64,000 nt of DNA. It comes from Flavobacterium daejeonense DSM 17708 (GTDB taxonomy: Bacteria > Bacteroidota > Bacteroidia > Flavobacteriales > Flavobacteriaceae). The stretch lies in contig NZ_AUDK01000003.1 of assembly GCF_000425425.1 (NCBI RefSeq), forward strand, positions 205,006 through 269,005, given 5' to 3'. The position numbers were made by a program, and so were the translations under genes. This document shows positions 36,683 to 45,258 of the stretch, one piece after another (the first letter of the stretch is position 1; each line of letters opens with the position of its first letter). The notes under the pieces are model-generated. The model was given only the letters and a program-made list of their open reading frames with translations, was not told the origin of the DNA and searched no databases.

Positions 36683-37828
36683 TTATTTTTTATACCGTTT
36701 TTCTCCTGCAACATCTTTTTCGAATAAAATCCGTTCCAGATTATAAAACTCAACAAAGTCTTTTTCGCTTAACTGTCCTTTGAATGGCGCATAATAATGC
36801 ATCTTTTTTTCTTTTTCCTGCCAACCGTGATTCCGCCATACTAAAACATAGGAAATCTTATAATTTCCAATCGCTTTCATGAGCGTATGTGTCCACCATT
36901 TATCAAAAGGAATTGCTTCATATCCTGTCTCAGCAAAAGCCATCATTTTATGCTGTTCTTGCGCTATTTCATTCATGATTTTGAATTGTTTTTGGCAATC
37001 TTCAACAAAAGAATTATCTTTCAACGGATCTGTATATTGGTACTTATCAAAACTCAGGATATCTGCATAATTAGCACCCGGATAGTATTCTAAAAATTCT
37101 TCCTTAGTTTTAAAATCGGATGTATTGTACACATAAATCAGATTATGAATTCCCTTTTTTTGAAAATAGTCCAAAGTAAATCTCCATAAGCTTTTAAATT
37201 CTTCCGGACTTCCGTTGTTTCTGCACCACCAAAACCAATTTCCGGTAAGTTCATGATACGGACGGAATAACATTGGAATGGGTTTTCCATCCCGATCTTT
37301 CAGGGTCTTAATAAATTGTATCCCTTCATCGAGCCAGGCCTTATACTTTTCATGTTTTTCGCCACTCGGCAAAACGGAAGCCAATGATTTTGGAGTGGTA
37401 TCCCAGGCATCTTTTCCTGTCAACGGATTATTAATGTGCCAGCTTAATGTTATAACCCCTCCTCTTTGATGCGCCTCTTTAATGTACTGTCTCATTTTGT
37501 CAAAAGGAATTCCGTCAAGATTATTGGCCGATTTATTTTCGAGGCCTCCTAAATCCCATCCATACACTGCGGGATAATCTCCGGCAACCTCTTTTACATC
37601 GCTTCTTCCTGCTTCGCATTTCCAGTTTACACCATAAGCCAGATCGTCCTGATGCCCAAAAAGAATTCCTTTTTCGGTTAAATGCGTCAATTTTTCATAG
37701 AAAACAACAAGCTCTTTAGTAGATTTTTTATCACTAAGAGACAATTTAGTATCAATTATTTTTTGTCCCGTAGAACAGGATATCCCCACAAAACAAAGGC
37801 TTAACACCGAAAAAATGATTTTTTTCAT
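36683..37828 (-). CDS. GH26 beta-mannanase, lipoprotein, first gene of leftward operon
   Basis: A 381-residue lipoprotein (signal peptide ending VGISC). Motifs are ILFGHQDDLAYGVNW, TLSWHINNPLTGKDAWDT, MLFRPYHELTGNWFWW with acid/base Glu (about 192), FDKYQYTDP and AFAETGYEAIP with nucleophile Glu (about 300). It differs from the other two GH26 proteins (HELTGNW in place of HEFDGNW, and a GHQDD N-terminus), and it resembles surface or periplasmic GH26 enzymes that release mannobiose. Being promoter-proximal it may be the most highly expressed mannanase of the locus. Confidence 0.9.
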   Translation of the reverse strand: MKKIIFSVLSLCFVGISCSTGQKIIDTKLSLSDKKSTKELVVFYEKLTHLTEKGILFGHQDDLAYGVNWKCEAGRSDVKEVAGDYPAVYGWDLGGLENKSANNLDGIPFDKMRQYIKEAHQRGGVITLSWHINNPLTGKDAWDTTPKSLASVLPSGEKHEKYKAWLDEGIQFIKTLKDRDGKPIPMLFRPYHELTGNWFWWCRNNGSPEEFKSLWRFTLDYFQKKGIHNLIYVYNTSDFKTKEEFLEYYPGANYADILSFDKYQYTDPLKDNSFVEDCQKQFKIMNEIAQEQHKMMAFAETGYEAIPFDKWWTHTLMKAIGNYKISYVLVWRNHGWQEKEKKMHYYAPFKGQLSEKDFVEFYNLERILFEKDVAGEKRYKK

Positions 37829-38026
37829 GATAATTAAAATTAACAGGGATCGTTATTAAACAATCCGTTATTTAGCTCATTCAACTTTCAAAAACCCAAA
37901 ATAATTGATTTTAAAAAAATGAATTATTTAGCACATAAATTATTAAATTTATAAAAAAATAAATCTCTAAAAATGATTCTTACTTATTAAATCAGCTATT
38001 TTTAAAAGAATGATAATTTTATTTTT

Positions 38027-38054
38027 CAAAGATAATTCTATAACAGCTTCTCAA
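38027..38054 (-). promoter_or_regulatory. candidate promoter of the leftward mannan operon
   Basis: On the minus strand TTG-N17-TATCTTTG fits the Bacteroidota consensus TTG-N17..23-TAnnTTTG. It lies about 200 bp upstream of the GH26 start, within the divergent 278-bp region shared with the AraC gene. The rest of that region is very AT-rich and featureless to me. Confidence 0.45.
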
Positions 38055-38106
38055 TTAATATTATTTTATCAATTTTATATCATATTATTGCAAACAAAAA
38101 AACATC

Positions 38107-38985
38107 ATGAGTAATTTGAAAAATTTCTACAGAGAAATACCCCCTTTATCACCCGGGGACAGTTTTTTAGTTTTCGACAGAGTCAAAGACAGTTTTGATT
38201 TCCCGGTACACTATCATCCTGAATTTGAAATCAATTTCATTCTGAACGGCAAAGGGGTAAAACGTGTGGTAGGAGACAATATTGAAGAAATCGACGAAAT
38301 CGAACTGGTTTTGGTTGGCCCTAACTTATATCATGGTTGGGAATTAAACCATTGCAAGAACAAACAAATCAGAGAAATCACCATTCAGTTTCACAATGAT
38401 TTATTTCACGAGTCTTTATTATCCAGAAAAATAATGACTCCTATAAAAGACATGTTCAACCGATCGATACACGGCATTTTATTTTCCAAAAAAACGGCCG
38501 AAGAACTCTCGTCACGCATCATAAAAATCTCAAAACTAGACGGAATGGATTATTTCCTGGAAATTGTATCCATATTATACGATCTGGCTAATTCCAGAAA
38601 TCAGCGACTGTTATCAACCTTTACAGTTGATCACGACACCTTTGAAGATTACGACAAAATGAAATTAATCTATGAATATGTACAGAAAAACTTTTCCGAA
38701 AAAATAACTCTGGAAGAAGTCTCAAACGCTGCGAGCATGACCACCGTTTCTTTTAACCGATTTATAAAAAAACGCACCGGAAAAACTTTTGTCAACTACA
38801 TTAACGACATCCGAATTGGCTATGCAGCGAGATGGCTTGCTGAAAAAGATTTAAGCATTTCGGAAATAGCATTCAAATCCGGCTTTAATAATATAGCCAA
38901 TTTCAACAGAAGTTTTAAGTCTATTAAAAAATGTACTCCCAGTCAATACCGGGATGATTTTTCAGGATTAAAACGCATTTTATAA
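38107..38985 (+). CDS. AraC-family transcriptional regulator with cupin domain
   Basis: A 292-residue cytoplasmic regulator. The N-terminal cupin-like half (HYHPEFEINFILNGKGVKR, LVGPNLYHGWEL) should bind a sugar. The C-terminal AraC DNA-binding domain spans about 190-285: ITLEEVSNAASMTTVSFNRF as the first helix-turn-helix and LSISEIAFKSGFNNIANFNR as the second, followed by the family GYTPSQYR-like CTPSQYRDD. It sits between the divergent mannan operons. A tandem 15-bp repeat downstream is a plausible operator. Control of both operons in response to a manno-oligosaccharide is inferred. Confidence 0.88.
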   Translation: MSNLKNFYREIPPLSPGDSFLVFDRVKDSFDFPVHYHPEFEINFILNGKGVKRVVGDNIEEIDEIELVLVGPNLYHGWELNHCKNKQIREITIQFHNDLFHESLLSRKIMTPIKDMFNRSIHGILFSKKTAEELSSRIIKISKLDGMDYFLEIVSILYDLANSRNQRLLSTFTVDHDTFEDYDKMKLIYEYVQKNFSEKITLEEVSNAASMTTVSFNRFIKKRTGKTFVNYINDIRIGYAARWLAEKDLSISEIAFKSGFNNIANFNRSFKSIKKCTPSQYRDDFSGLKRIL

Positions 38986-39062
38986 TGATACTTTTTTGAC
39001 ATTTTTAAAACACAAACCAATCATCCATCCTCCTGAAGCCTTTTCTGTACTTACATACAATT

Positions 39063-39123
39063 ATTTAAACCACAATTTATCATCTATATAAATATACATT
39101 ATATAAATATACATGGTTTAAAT
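39063..39123. promoter_or_regulatory. candidate AraC-type operator: tandem 15-bp repeat inside inverted arms
   Basis: TATATAAATATACAT occurs twice without a gap (39085-39099 and 39100-39114). The pair is enclosed by ATTTAAACCA (39063) and TGGTTTAAAT (39114), perfect reverse complements. AraC regulators often bind two tandem half-sites. The element lies 90 bp upstream of a possible susC promoter. Confidence 0.5.
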
Positions 39124-39190
39124 TATACTTTTAACACATTTAAAGACATAAAGTAAAAATATTATCACTAATTGATATTATACTATTAAT

Positions 39191-39217
39191 TTGATGATTA
39201 GTTCTGTTATACATTTG
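39191..39217 (+). promoter_or_regulatory. candidate susC promoter (TTG-N16-TACATTTG)
   Basis: TACATTTG at 39210-39217 matches TAnnTTTG exactly and lies 92 bp before the susC ATG, leaving a long leader with an AATTCCT...AGGAATT hairpin (39240-39285). The -33 spacing of 16 is shorter than ideal. Confidence 0.4.
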
Positions 39218-39308
39218 TTAATTATTATCCGGAAATAATTAATTCCTATTTGATTCCCGATTTTTTTTAAATCAGGAATTAGTAATCTTAACAAACCAAT
39301 CATTTATT

Positions 39309-42300
39309 ATGAAAAAACTAATGTCAAATTTAATCCATTGGAAAGTCAATCACAGAGCTGTTCCTCTGATTTTATTTTTATTACTAAGCAGTAATTTTGT
39401 ATCGGCTCAAACCAATGTGGAGGGGATTGTGTCAGATGAAAATGGACTAACTATTCCTGGCGTAAATGTTTTTGTTGCCGGAACTCAAAATTCTGTTACT
39501 ACGGATTTTGACGGGAAATTTTCGATTAAAGCTCCATCTAACGGCACTCTGGAATTTACCTTCGTAGGTTTTGAAACTCAAAAAGCGGCTATAAAAGGAA
39601 GAAGCAAAATCAATATTACTTTAAAATCTTCTTCGGAGGATTTAAAAGAAGTAGTTGTAATTGGTTATGGTACACAAAAAAGAGGCAATATTAATTCCTC
39701 AATATCTTCTGTTAAGGCATCTGACATAGCAAATTTAAAGCAAGTTTCAGTAGATCAAATGCTTCAGGGAAAGGCTGCCGGGGTTAGTGTAACAAACAAC
39801 TCAGGGGCTCCGGGAGGCGCTGCTTCCATAAGAGTACGCGGAACCACTTCTGTATCAGGAACTAACGAACCTCTTTATATCATTGACGGTGTTCCTGTTT
39901 CGGGAGATGCAACAGGAAAATCTACCAGTGGACAACCATTGGCAGGTAAAGACGGATTTTCTTCTTCAGGAGGAAACGGAAATAATGCTGTCAGCCCATT
40001 ATCCATGATAAACCCAAGCGATATTGAATCTATCGATATTTTAAAAGATGCTTCAGCAACAGCAATCTACGGTTCAAGAGGTGCTAATGGTGTTATTATT
40101 ATTACCACTAAATCAGGAAAAAAAGGTGCAGGCAAAATTAGCTATGAAACCTCACTTTCATTTAACACTGTAAGCAACAAACTGGATGTTTTAAATTTAT
40201 CGCAATACGCTACATTAAAAACCAATTTGGCTAAATTATGGGGATTCCAAACACGTCAGGAATTTTCACATCCTGAATTACTGGGGTCCGGTACCAACTG
40301 GCAGGATGAAGTTTACAGAACTGCTCTTGTAAAAAGCCACCAATTATCTTTTTCAGGTGCTAAAGAAGGAACCAGTTATTATTTATCAGGAAGTTATTTA
40401 GATAACGAAGGAACTATTATCAATTCAGGATTAAAAAGATACACTATCCGATTAAACTTGGATTCCAAAATTAAAAGCTGGCTTAAAGTTGGCGGAAACA
40501 TAACCGCAGGTATTACTAACGAAAGTATTACAGTAAACCAAAGCTATTCAGGATTAATTTCAAATACATTATTACAAAGCCCTGACATCCCAGTAAGAAA
40601 TAATGACGGAAGCTTTGCAGGACCTCCTTCTGCCGAACAAAGTGTTACCTATTACAATCCTGTTGCGGAAGCTTTAACCAGAGAAAACAAACTGATTCGT
40701 AAAAATTTCCTGGGAAACATTTTTGCTGAAGCAGAAATTTTTAAAGGATTAAAATACCGCTTTGAAATTGCAGGAAATACTGAATTTTCAGAAAATGATG
40801 ATTTCAGACCCTCTTACAAATGGGGAACTCAGGAAAATATTTTAGCTGATTTGGATGTCAGAAGACAAAACTGGTATTCTATAAATGTTAAAAATTTACT
40901 GACTTACGATAAAAGTATCGGAAAGCACAAATTCACCGTTTTATTAGGTCAGGAAGCTAATGATTCTCATTGGGAAGGTTTGACTGCATCTGCACAGGGA
41001 TTTAAAACAAACTCCATTCACACCATCAATCTGGCTGATGCCGATAACAATACTGTTTCACAATACAAAGGAAGCGGTTCGCTTTCATCACTTTTTGCGC
41101 GTGTCATTTACGATTTTAACGAAAAATACAGTGTTTCAGCTTCTATAAGACAAGACGTATCTTCAAAATTTGATCCTACTACTGATAATCAAAAAGGGGT
41201 TTTCAAATCTATTTCAGGTTCCTGGAAATTATCCAACGAATCATTCATGGAAAACACCCGAAAATATGTAGACAATATCAAATTCAGAATTGGTTACGGA
41301 GAAACAGGAAATCAACAAATCCCAAACAATGCTTATTCAGCCATGTTGGGTGTTCAAAACTCCGGTTTAGGAAGCGGTTTTCTGCCTTCTAATTATCCAA
41401 ATCCTGACTTAGTATGGGAATCACTAAATCAAACCAATTTAGGTATTGATTTTACAATGTTTGACTCTAAATTATCTGCCAGCTTTGATGTTTACAATAA
41501 AAAATCAAAAGACTTTTTATTCCAGGTACCTTTACCATTATACCTAACTGGTGGCGGAGGACAATACGGAGGTGTTTCTGCTCCTTATTCTAACCTGGGA
41601 AGTATGACTAATAAAGGAATTGACATCACTTTAGGATTCGACACTAAATCTTCAGGAAATGTCAACTGGAGTTCTTCTTTGGTTTTGTCACATTATAAAA
41701 ACAGTTTAGATGAAATTGCTAACGGAATGATTCTTACTCAGGAAGTGAACACTAACGGATACCAACCGGTTGTGGTAACAAACACCTTAGTAGGAAGCCC
41801 TATCGGTATGTTTTATGGTTACATTGCCGAAGGATTATTTAAAGACCAAACCGTATTAGACAATGCCCCTATCCAGTTTGGACAACCAGTGGGTACAGGA
41901 GCCGGTGAAACCGCTTTAGGAGATGTAAAATACAAAGATGTTAATGAAGACGGTAAAATTGATGCCAACGACAAAACTTTTATTGGAAATCCGCATCCGG
42001 ATTTAACTTTTGGTTTTACCAATAATTTCAAATACAAAAACTTTGATTGCTCAGTATTCCTTCAGGGATCTTTAGGAAATGATGTCATGAACCTAACCCG
42101 AAGAGCCGGTACAACAAACACCTCTTTATATGACAATCAATTAGTCGAAGCGTTGAATTATTACTCTGAAACTAACACCTCAAGCAATATCCCACGACCT
42201 ATTGCCGATGCATCAAATACTAACTTACTAATTTCTTCACGATATGTTGAAGACGGTTCTTATTTGAGAATTCAAAACGTAACATTTGGTTATTCCCTGC

Positions 42301-42500
42301 CTTACGACCTAATTTCTAAATACAAGATCTCAAGATTACGTTTTTACGGAACAGCACAAAACCTTTTTACGTTTACAAACTATTCAGGTTATGACCCGGA
42401 AATTGGTTCTTTTAATCAAAATGTACTTCTGTCCGGAATTGACAATGGAAGATATCCTATAGCAAGAACATTTTCAATAGGGCTTAACGTAGAATTTTAA
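39309..42500 (+). CDS. susC: SusC/RagA-type TonB-linked outer-membrane transporter (mannan locus)
   Basis: A 1063-residue SusC homologue. The signal peptide ends VSAQTNV; the carboxypeptidase-like domain (about 35-110) includes VEGIVSDENGLTIPGVNVFV. The TonB-box-like SSEDLKEVVVIGYGTQKR precedes the plug with VDQMLQGKAAGVSV, PLYIIDGVPVSG and SIDILKDASATAIYGSRGANG. A C-terminal barrel ends in FSIGLNVEF. There is no STN domain, matching regulation by a cytoplasmic AraC protein and not by sigma/anti-sigma. It imports the glycan fragments captured by the SusD protein encoded 14 bp downstream. Confidence 0.95.
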   Translation: MKKLMSNLIHWKVNHRAVPLILFLLLSSNFVSAQTNVEGIVSDENGLTIPGVNVFVAGTQNSVTTDFDGKFSIKAPSNGTLEFTFVGFETQKAAIKGRSKINITLKSSSEDLKEVVVIGYGTQKRGNINSSISSVKASDIANLKQVSVDQMLQGKAAGVSVTNNSGAPGGAASIRVRGTTSVSGTNEPLYIIDGVPVSGDATGKSTSGQPLAGKDGFSSSGGNGNNAVSPLSMINPSDIESIDILKDASATAIYGSRGANGVIIITTKSGKKGAGKISYETSLSFNTVSNKLDVLNLSQYATLKTNLAKLWGFQTRQEFSHPELLGSGTNWQDEVYRTALVKSHQLSFSGAKEGTSYYLSGSYLDNEGTIINSGLKRYTIRLNLDSKIKSWLKVGGNITAGITNESITVNQSYSGLISNTLLQSPDIPVRNNDGSFAGPPSAEQSVTYYNPVAEALTRENKLIRKNFLGNIFAEAEIFKGLKYRFEIAGNTEFSENDDFRPSYKWGTQENILADLDVRRQNWYSINVKNLLTYDKSIGKHKFTVLLGQEANDSHWEGLTASAQGFKTNSIHTINLADADNNTVSQYKGSGSLSSLFARVIYDFNEKYSVSASIRQDVSSKFDPTTDNQKGVFKSISGSWKLSNESFMENTRKYVDNIKFRIGYGETGNQQIPNNAYSAMLGVQNSGLGSGFLPSNYPNPDLVWESLNQTNLGIDFTMFDSKLSASFDVYNKKSKDFLFQVPLPLYLTGGGGQYGGVSAPYSNLGSMTNKGIDITLGFDTKSSGNVNWSSSLVLSHYKNSLDEIANGMILTQEVNTNGYQPVVVTNTLVGSPIGMFYGYIAEGLFKDQTVLDNAPIQFGQPVGTGAGETALGDVKYKDVNEDGKIDANDKTFIGNPHPDLTFGFTNNFKYKNFDCSVFLQGSLGNDVMNLTRRAGTTNTSLYDNQLVEALNYYSETNTSSNIPRPIADASNTNLLISSRYVEDGSYLRIQNVTFGYSLPYDLISKYKISRLRFYGTAQNLFTFTNYSGYDPEIGSFNQNVLLSGIDNGRYPIARTFSIGLNVEF

Positions 42501-42514
42501 AAAACAAAATTAAG

Positions 42515-44110
42515 ATGAAAAGGAAATTATTTTCAAACAGATATATTTTGCTAGCAGTAGCAACAGCATTTCTTATGTTTGGTTCTTGTCAGGATGATTT
42601 TACCGACAGACCTTCGGAAGACGGAATAAGTTTAGACGCCTATTACAGCACAAATGACCAGGTTATTTCGGCTACCAATGGTATGTACAGCAGAACCTGG
42701 TTTCAAATGTATAATAAATTCTGGTGGGCACTTGAGGTAGGCTCCGGAAATATGTATTCAGGATCTTCGGATGTTAGCGGATTAAGAACTTTCTCTTTGA
42801 ACGGAAGTGATCCCGAGTTAGTAAACGGTTGGTCAGCTTTATGGGCTAATGTCCAACAGGCCAACATGATTATTAACTTTTTAACTGACAGAGTAGGTCC
42901 TGCAGTCGATCAAAGCGTTTTAGACAATACAATAGGCGAAGCTTATTTTATGAGAGCTACAGCATATTTTGATTTGGTAAGACTTTGGGGACCGGTGCCA
43001 ATTATTGAAAACCCGCTTGATTATACGAGTAATCCGTATGTAAACACTAATACTGTTGCCGATATTTATAAATTAATCACAATGGATTACTTAAAAGCAA
43101 TTGATTTATTAGAAGCCAAAACCCGAGGAACAACTTATGCTAACAATGGACGTGTATCCAAAGGTTCTGCCAGAGCAATGTTAGCCAAAGTATATTTATA
43201 CCAAAAAGATTATGCTAATGCCAAAGCCATGGCGGAAGAAGTGATTAATAGTGGTGAATTCAAATTACTGGGAGGCGATCAGTTACCAACAAAAAGTTTT
43301 GGAGACCTGTTTACTTACGGCAACAACAATAACGAAGAATCTATTTTTGCATTACAATGGAAAGGCGATGGAAATTACGGCTCAGCCAATAACTGCAATA
43401 CGCAATTTGGATTCAAAGATGGAGATTTATCCACTTCAAACGCTTCTTATGCCGGAGTTTTCGGTCCCGGACAGGAAATTTTCACACTATACAGCTCTAC
43501 CGACAAAAGAAAGCATGAAACTATTATGGTTGCAGGAGACAGCTACCCAAGCATAAAAACAACAACAGGCGTTGGATTTACGGTACCTGCCGATAAAGAC
43601 CTTGCACAGGGATCAGGCGGAGCTATTAAAAAATACTGTATAGGAGTTGTTAACGGTTCTACAACTGGGCCAATTGACAACTGGGCCATGATGGACAACA
43701 ACACTTATGTAATGCGCTATGCCGAGTTATTATTAATTCATGCCGAAGCTATTTTAGGAAATGCCGCAAGCACTTCAGATGCAGCTGCTTTGAGTTCGAT
43801 AAACGCTGTTAGACGAAGAGCAGGATTAACTGACCTGACCTCTATAACATTTGATGCTATTTTTCTTGAAAGAAGAAAAGAACTTTGTTTTGAAGGAGAT
43901 TATTGGTTTGATTTAGGGCGTATTGACAAAACAAAAGCAATTGAAATCATATCAGCGCAAAACCGTGGAGACCGATATGGCGCCCGCTATTATACCCCTG
44001 TGTATAGTGAAGATCATGCAACCAATGATTTTTACATGGATTATCCGGACAACGAGGTTGCTAAAAATCCAAAATTATTACAAGATCCGGTTCCGTATAC
44101 TTTTAAATAA
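42515..44110 (+). CDS. susD: SusD/RagB-type surface glycan-binding lipoprotein (mannan locus)
   Basis: A 531-residue lipoprotein with lipobox LMFGSC followed by QDDFTD, an acidic start consistent with surface export. The TPR-rich SusD fold is evident in ARAMLAKVYLYQKDYANAKAMAEEVI, MRYAELLLIHAEAIL and INAVRRRAGLTDL, ending with FLERRKELCFEGDYWFDLGR, the RagB/SusD C-terminal signature. It forms the lid of the SusC channel. Ligand residues cannot be assigned. The operon order SusC-SusD-binding protein-GH27 is canonical. Confidence 0.95.
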   Translation: MKRKLFSNRYILLAVATAFLMFGSCQDDFTDRPSEDGISLDAYYSTNDQVISATNGMYSRTWFQMYNKFWWALEVGSGNMYSGSSDVSGLRTFSLNGSDPELVNGWSALWANVQQANMIINFLTDRVGPAVDQSVLDNTIGEAYFMRATAYFDLVRLWGPVPIIENPLDYTSNPYVNTNTVADIYKLITMDYLKAIDLLEAKTRGTTYANNGRVSKGSARAMLAKVYLYQKDYANAKAMAEEVINSGEFKLLGGDQLPTKSFGDLFTYGNNNNEESIFALQWKGDGNYGSANNCNTQFGFKDGDLSTSNASYAGVFGPGQEIFTLYSSTDKRKHETIMVAGDSYPSIKTTTGVGFTVPADKDLAQGSGGAIKKYCIGVVNGSTTGPIDNWAMMDNNTYVMRYAELLLIHAEAILGNAASTSDAAALSSINAVRRRAGLTDLTSITFDAIFLERRKELCFEGDYWFDLGRIDKTKAIEIISAQNRGDRYGARYYTPVYSEDHATNDFYMDYPDNEVAKNPKLLQDPVPYTFK

Positions 44111-44129
44111 TTTCTAAAATTTTACTAAG

Positions 44130-45176
44130 ATGAAAAATATAAAAATAAAATACCTGTTGCCCTTTCTTTCAATGGCACTTTTGGTAATCGGGACATTTTC
44201 TTCATGTGACAATAACGACTCTGACTCAGGCACAGACCCTTTAAAAATAGACAGTGTTTCTAAAGCAGTAGAAGGAGATCTGACACCGGTTACACAAGGA
44301 GACCCAAAAAATTATTATATCATCAGAGGAAGCGGTTTTACGAATGTTCAAAAAATCTACTTCAATGATTTTGACACTTATTTCAATCCCGTAATGGTTA
44401 CTGATACTGAAATTTTTGTATTAATTGATGAAAAAACTCCTTATGCAAATGCCAGCAATCAATTAAAAGTTGTTACTAACGATGGCAGTGTGACTTACGA
44501 TTTTGTAATTTCTCCTCCTACACCAACAGTTAACAGCTTTAACCCTGTAAATGCTGTTGAAAATGATATCATCACTATTTATGGAAACTATTTCTTAGAC
44601 CCTGTTGTTAAAATTGGCGACGAAACCGTAGCCGTAATTTCATCAACATTAACAGAAATTCAGGTAAAAGTTCCCGCAGGAGCTGATAAAAAATACATTA
44701 CAGTTGCCAACATCTCTGGAGAAGCTACCTCTGCAGATGCAATTGGAACAGCTATTTATGATGATGTTTTTTACGGCATTGACGGAACAGGCGGCTGGGG
44801 GATTTCAAATCTTCTTATCGATAATGCTTCCTCCGGAGAAGTTGCTCAGGGAACTAAAGCCATCAAAGTAGACATCACTTCCTGGTCCGGTTTCCAAATT
44901 GACATGTGGAATAACGGAGGCCATCCTGTTCCTGCCGGAGCTAAGGGAATAAAATTCCAAATGAAACTGAAAGCCGCTGCTCAAATGAGAGTTATTGTTG
45001 GTGGCGACTGGAATCATCAGGTTTGGTTTAACTTAACTACAAATTACGACACCTATGTTGTAAAATGGGCTGATTTAGGTCTTTCTGCAGCACCTGCAAC
45101 TATTGGTCAAATTGTTTTTGGAAGTGACGGAACCAATACTACTTTCTATATTGATAATATTGGATTCCAATTATAA
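44130..45176 (+). CDS. IPT/TIG-domain surface glycan-binding lipoprotein (SusE-position)
   Basis: A 348-residue lipoprotein (lipobox TFSSC, then DNNDSDSGTD, an acidic export-like stretch). Two IPT/TIG Ig-like modules follow: about 40-130 (YIIRGSGFTNVQKIYFNDFDT) and about 133-210 (VNSFNPVNAVENDIITIYGNYF). The C-terminal module (about 215-348) is a beta-sandwich with GTKAIKVDITSWSGFQIDMW and ends TTFYIDNIGFQL, like a carbohydrate-binding jelly-roll. Position three after SusCD and this architecture match surface glycan-binding proteins that increase affinity for polymer. Binding to galactomannan is inferred from the locus. Confidence 0.85.
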   Translation: MKNIKIKYLLPFLSMALLVIGTFSSCDNNDSDSGTDPLKIDSVSKAVEGDLTPVTQGDPKNYYIIRGSGFTNVQKIYFNDFDTYFNPVMVTDTEIFVLIDEKTPYANASNQLKVVTNDGSVTYDFVISPPTPTVNSFNPVNAVENDIITIYGNYFLDPVVKIGDETVAVISSTLTEIQVKVPAGADKKYITVANISGEATSADAIGTAIYDDVFYGIDGTGGWGISNLLIDNASSGEVAQGTKAIKVDITSWSGFQIDMWNNGGHPVPAGAKGIKFQMKLKAAAQMRVIVGGDWNHQVWFNLTTNYDTYVVKWADLGLSAAPATIGQIVFGSDGTNTTFYIDNIGFQL

Positions 45177-45198
45177 TTAATACAATAATACGTTTTCA

Positions 45199-45234
45199 GG
45201 AATTCCCTAATTTTTACATTAGGGAATTCTTTTT
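45199..45234 (+). terminator. hairpin between binding-protein gene and GH27
   Basis: GAATTCCCTAAT pairs with ATTAGGGAATTC and is followed by TTTTT. It may attenuate read-through from the highly expressed SusCD genes into GH27. Confidence 0.7.
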
Positions 45235-45258
45235 AATATTTATTTAAACACATTTACA

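Noticed and set aside
39085..39114. CRISPR-like tandem repeat
   Set aside because: Only two abutting 15-bp units without spacers; no cas genes. Better explained as a regulator site.
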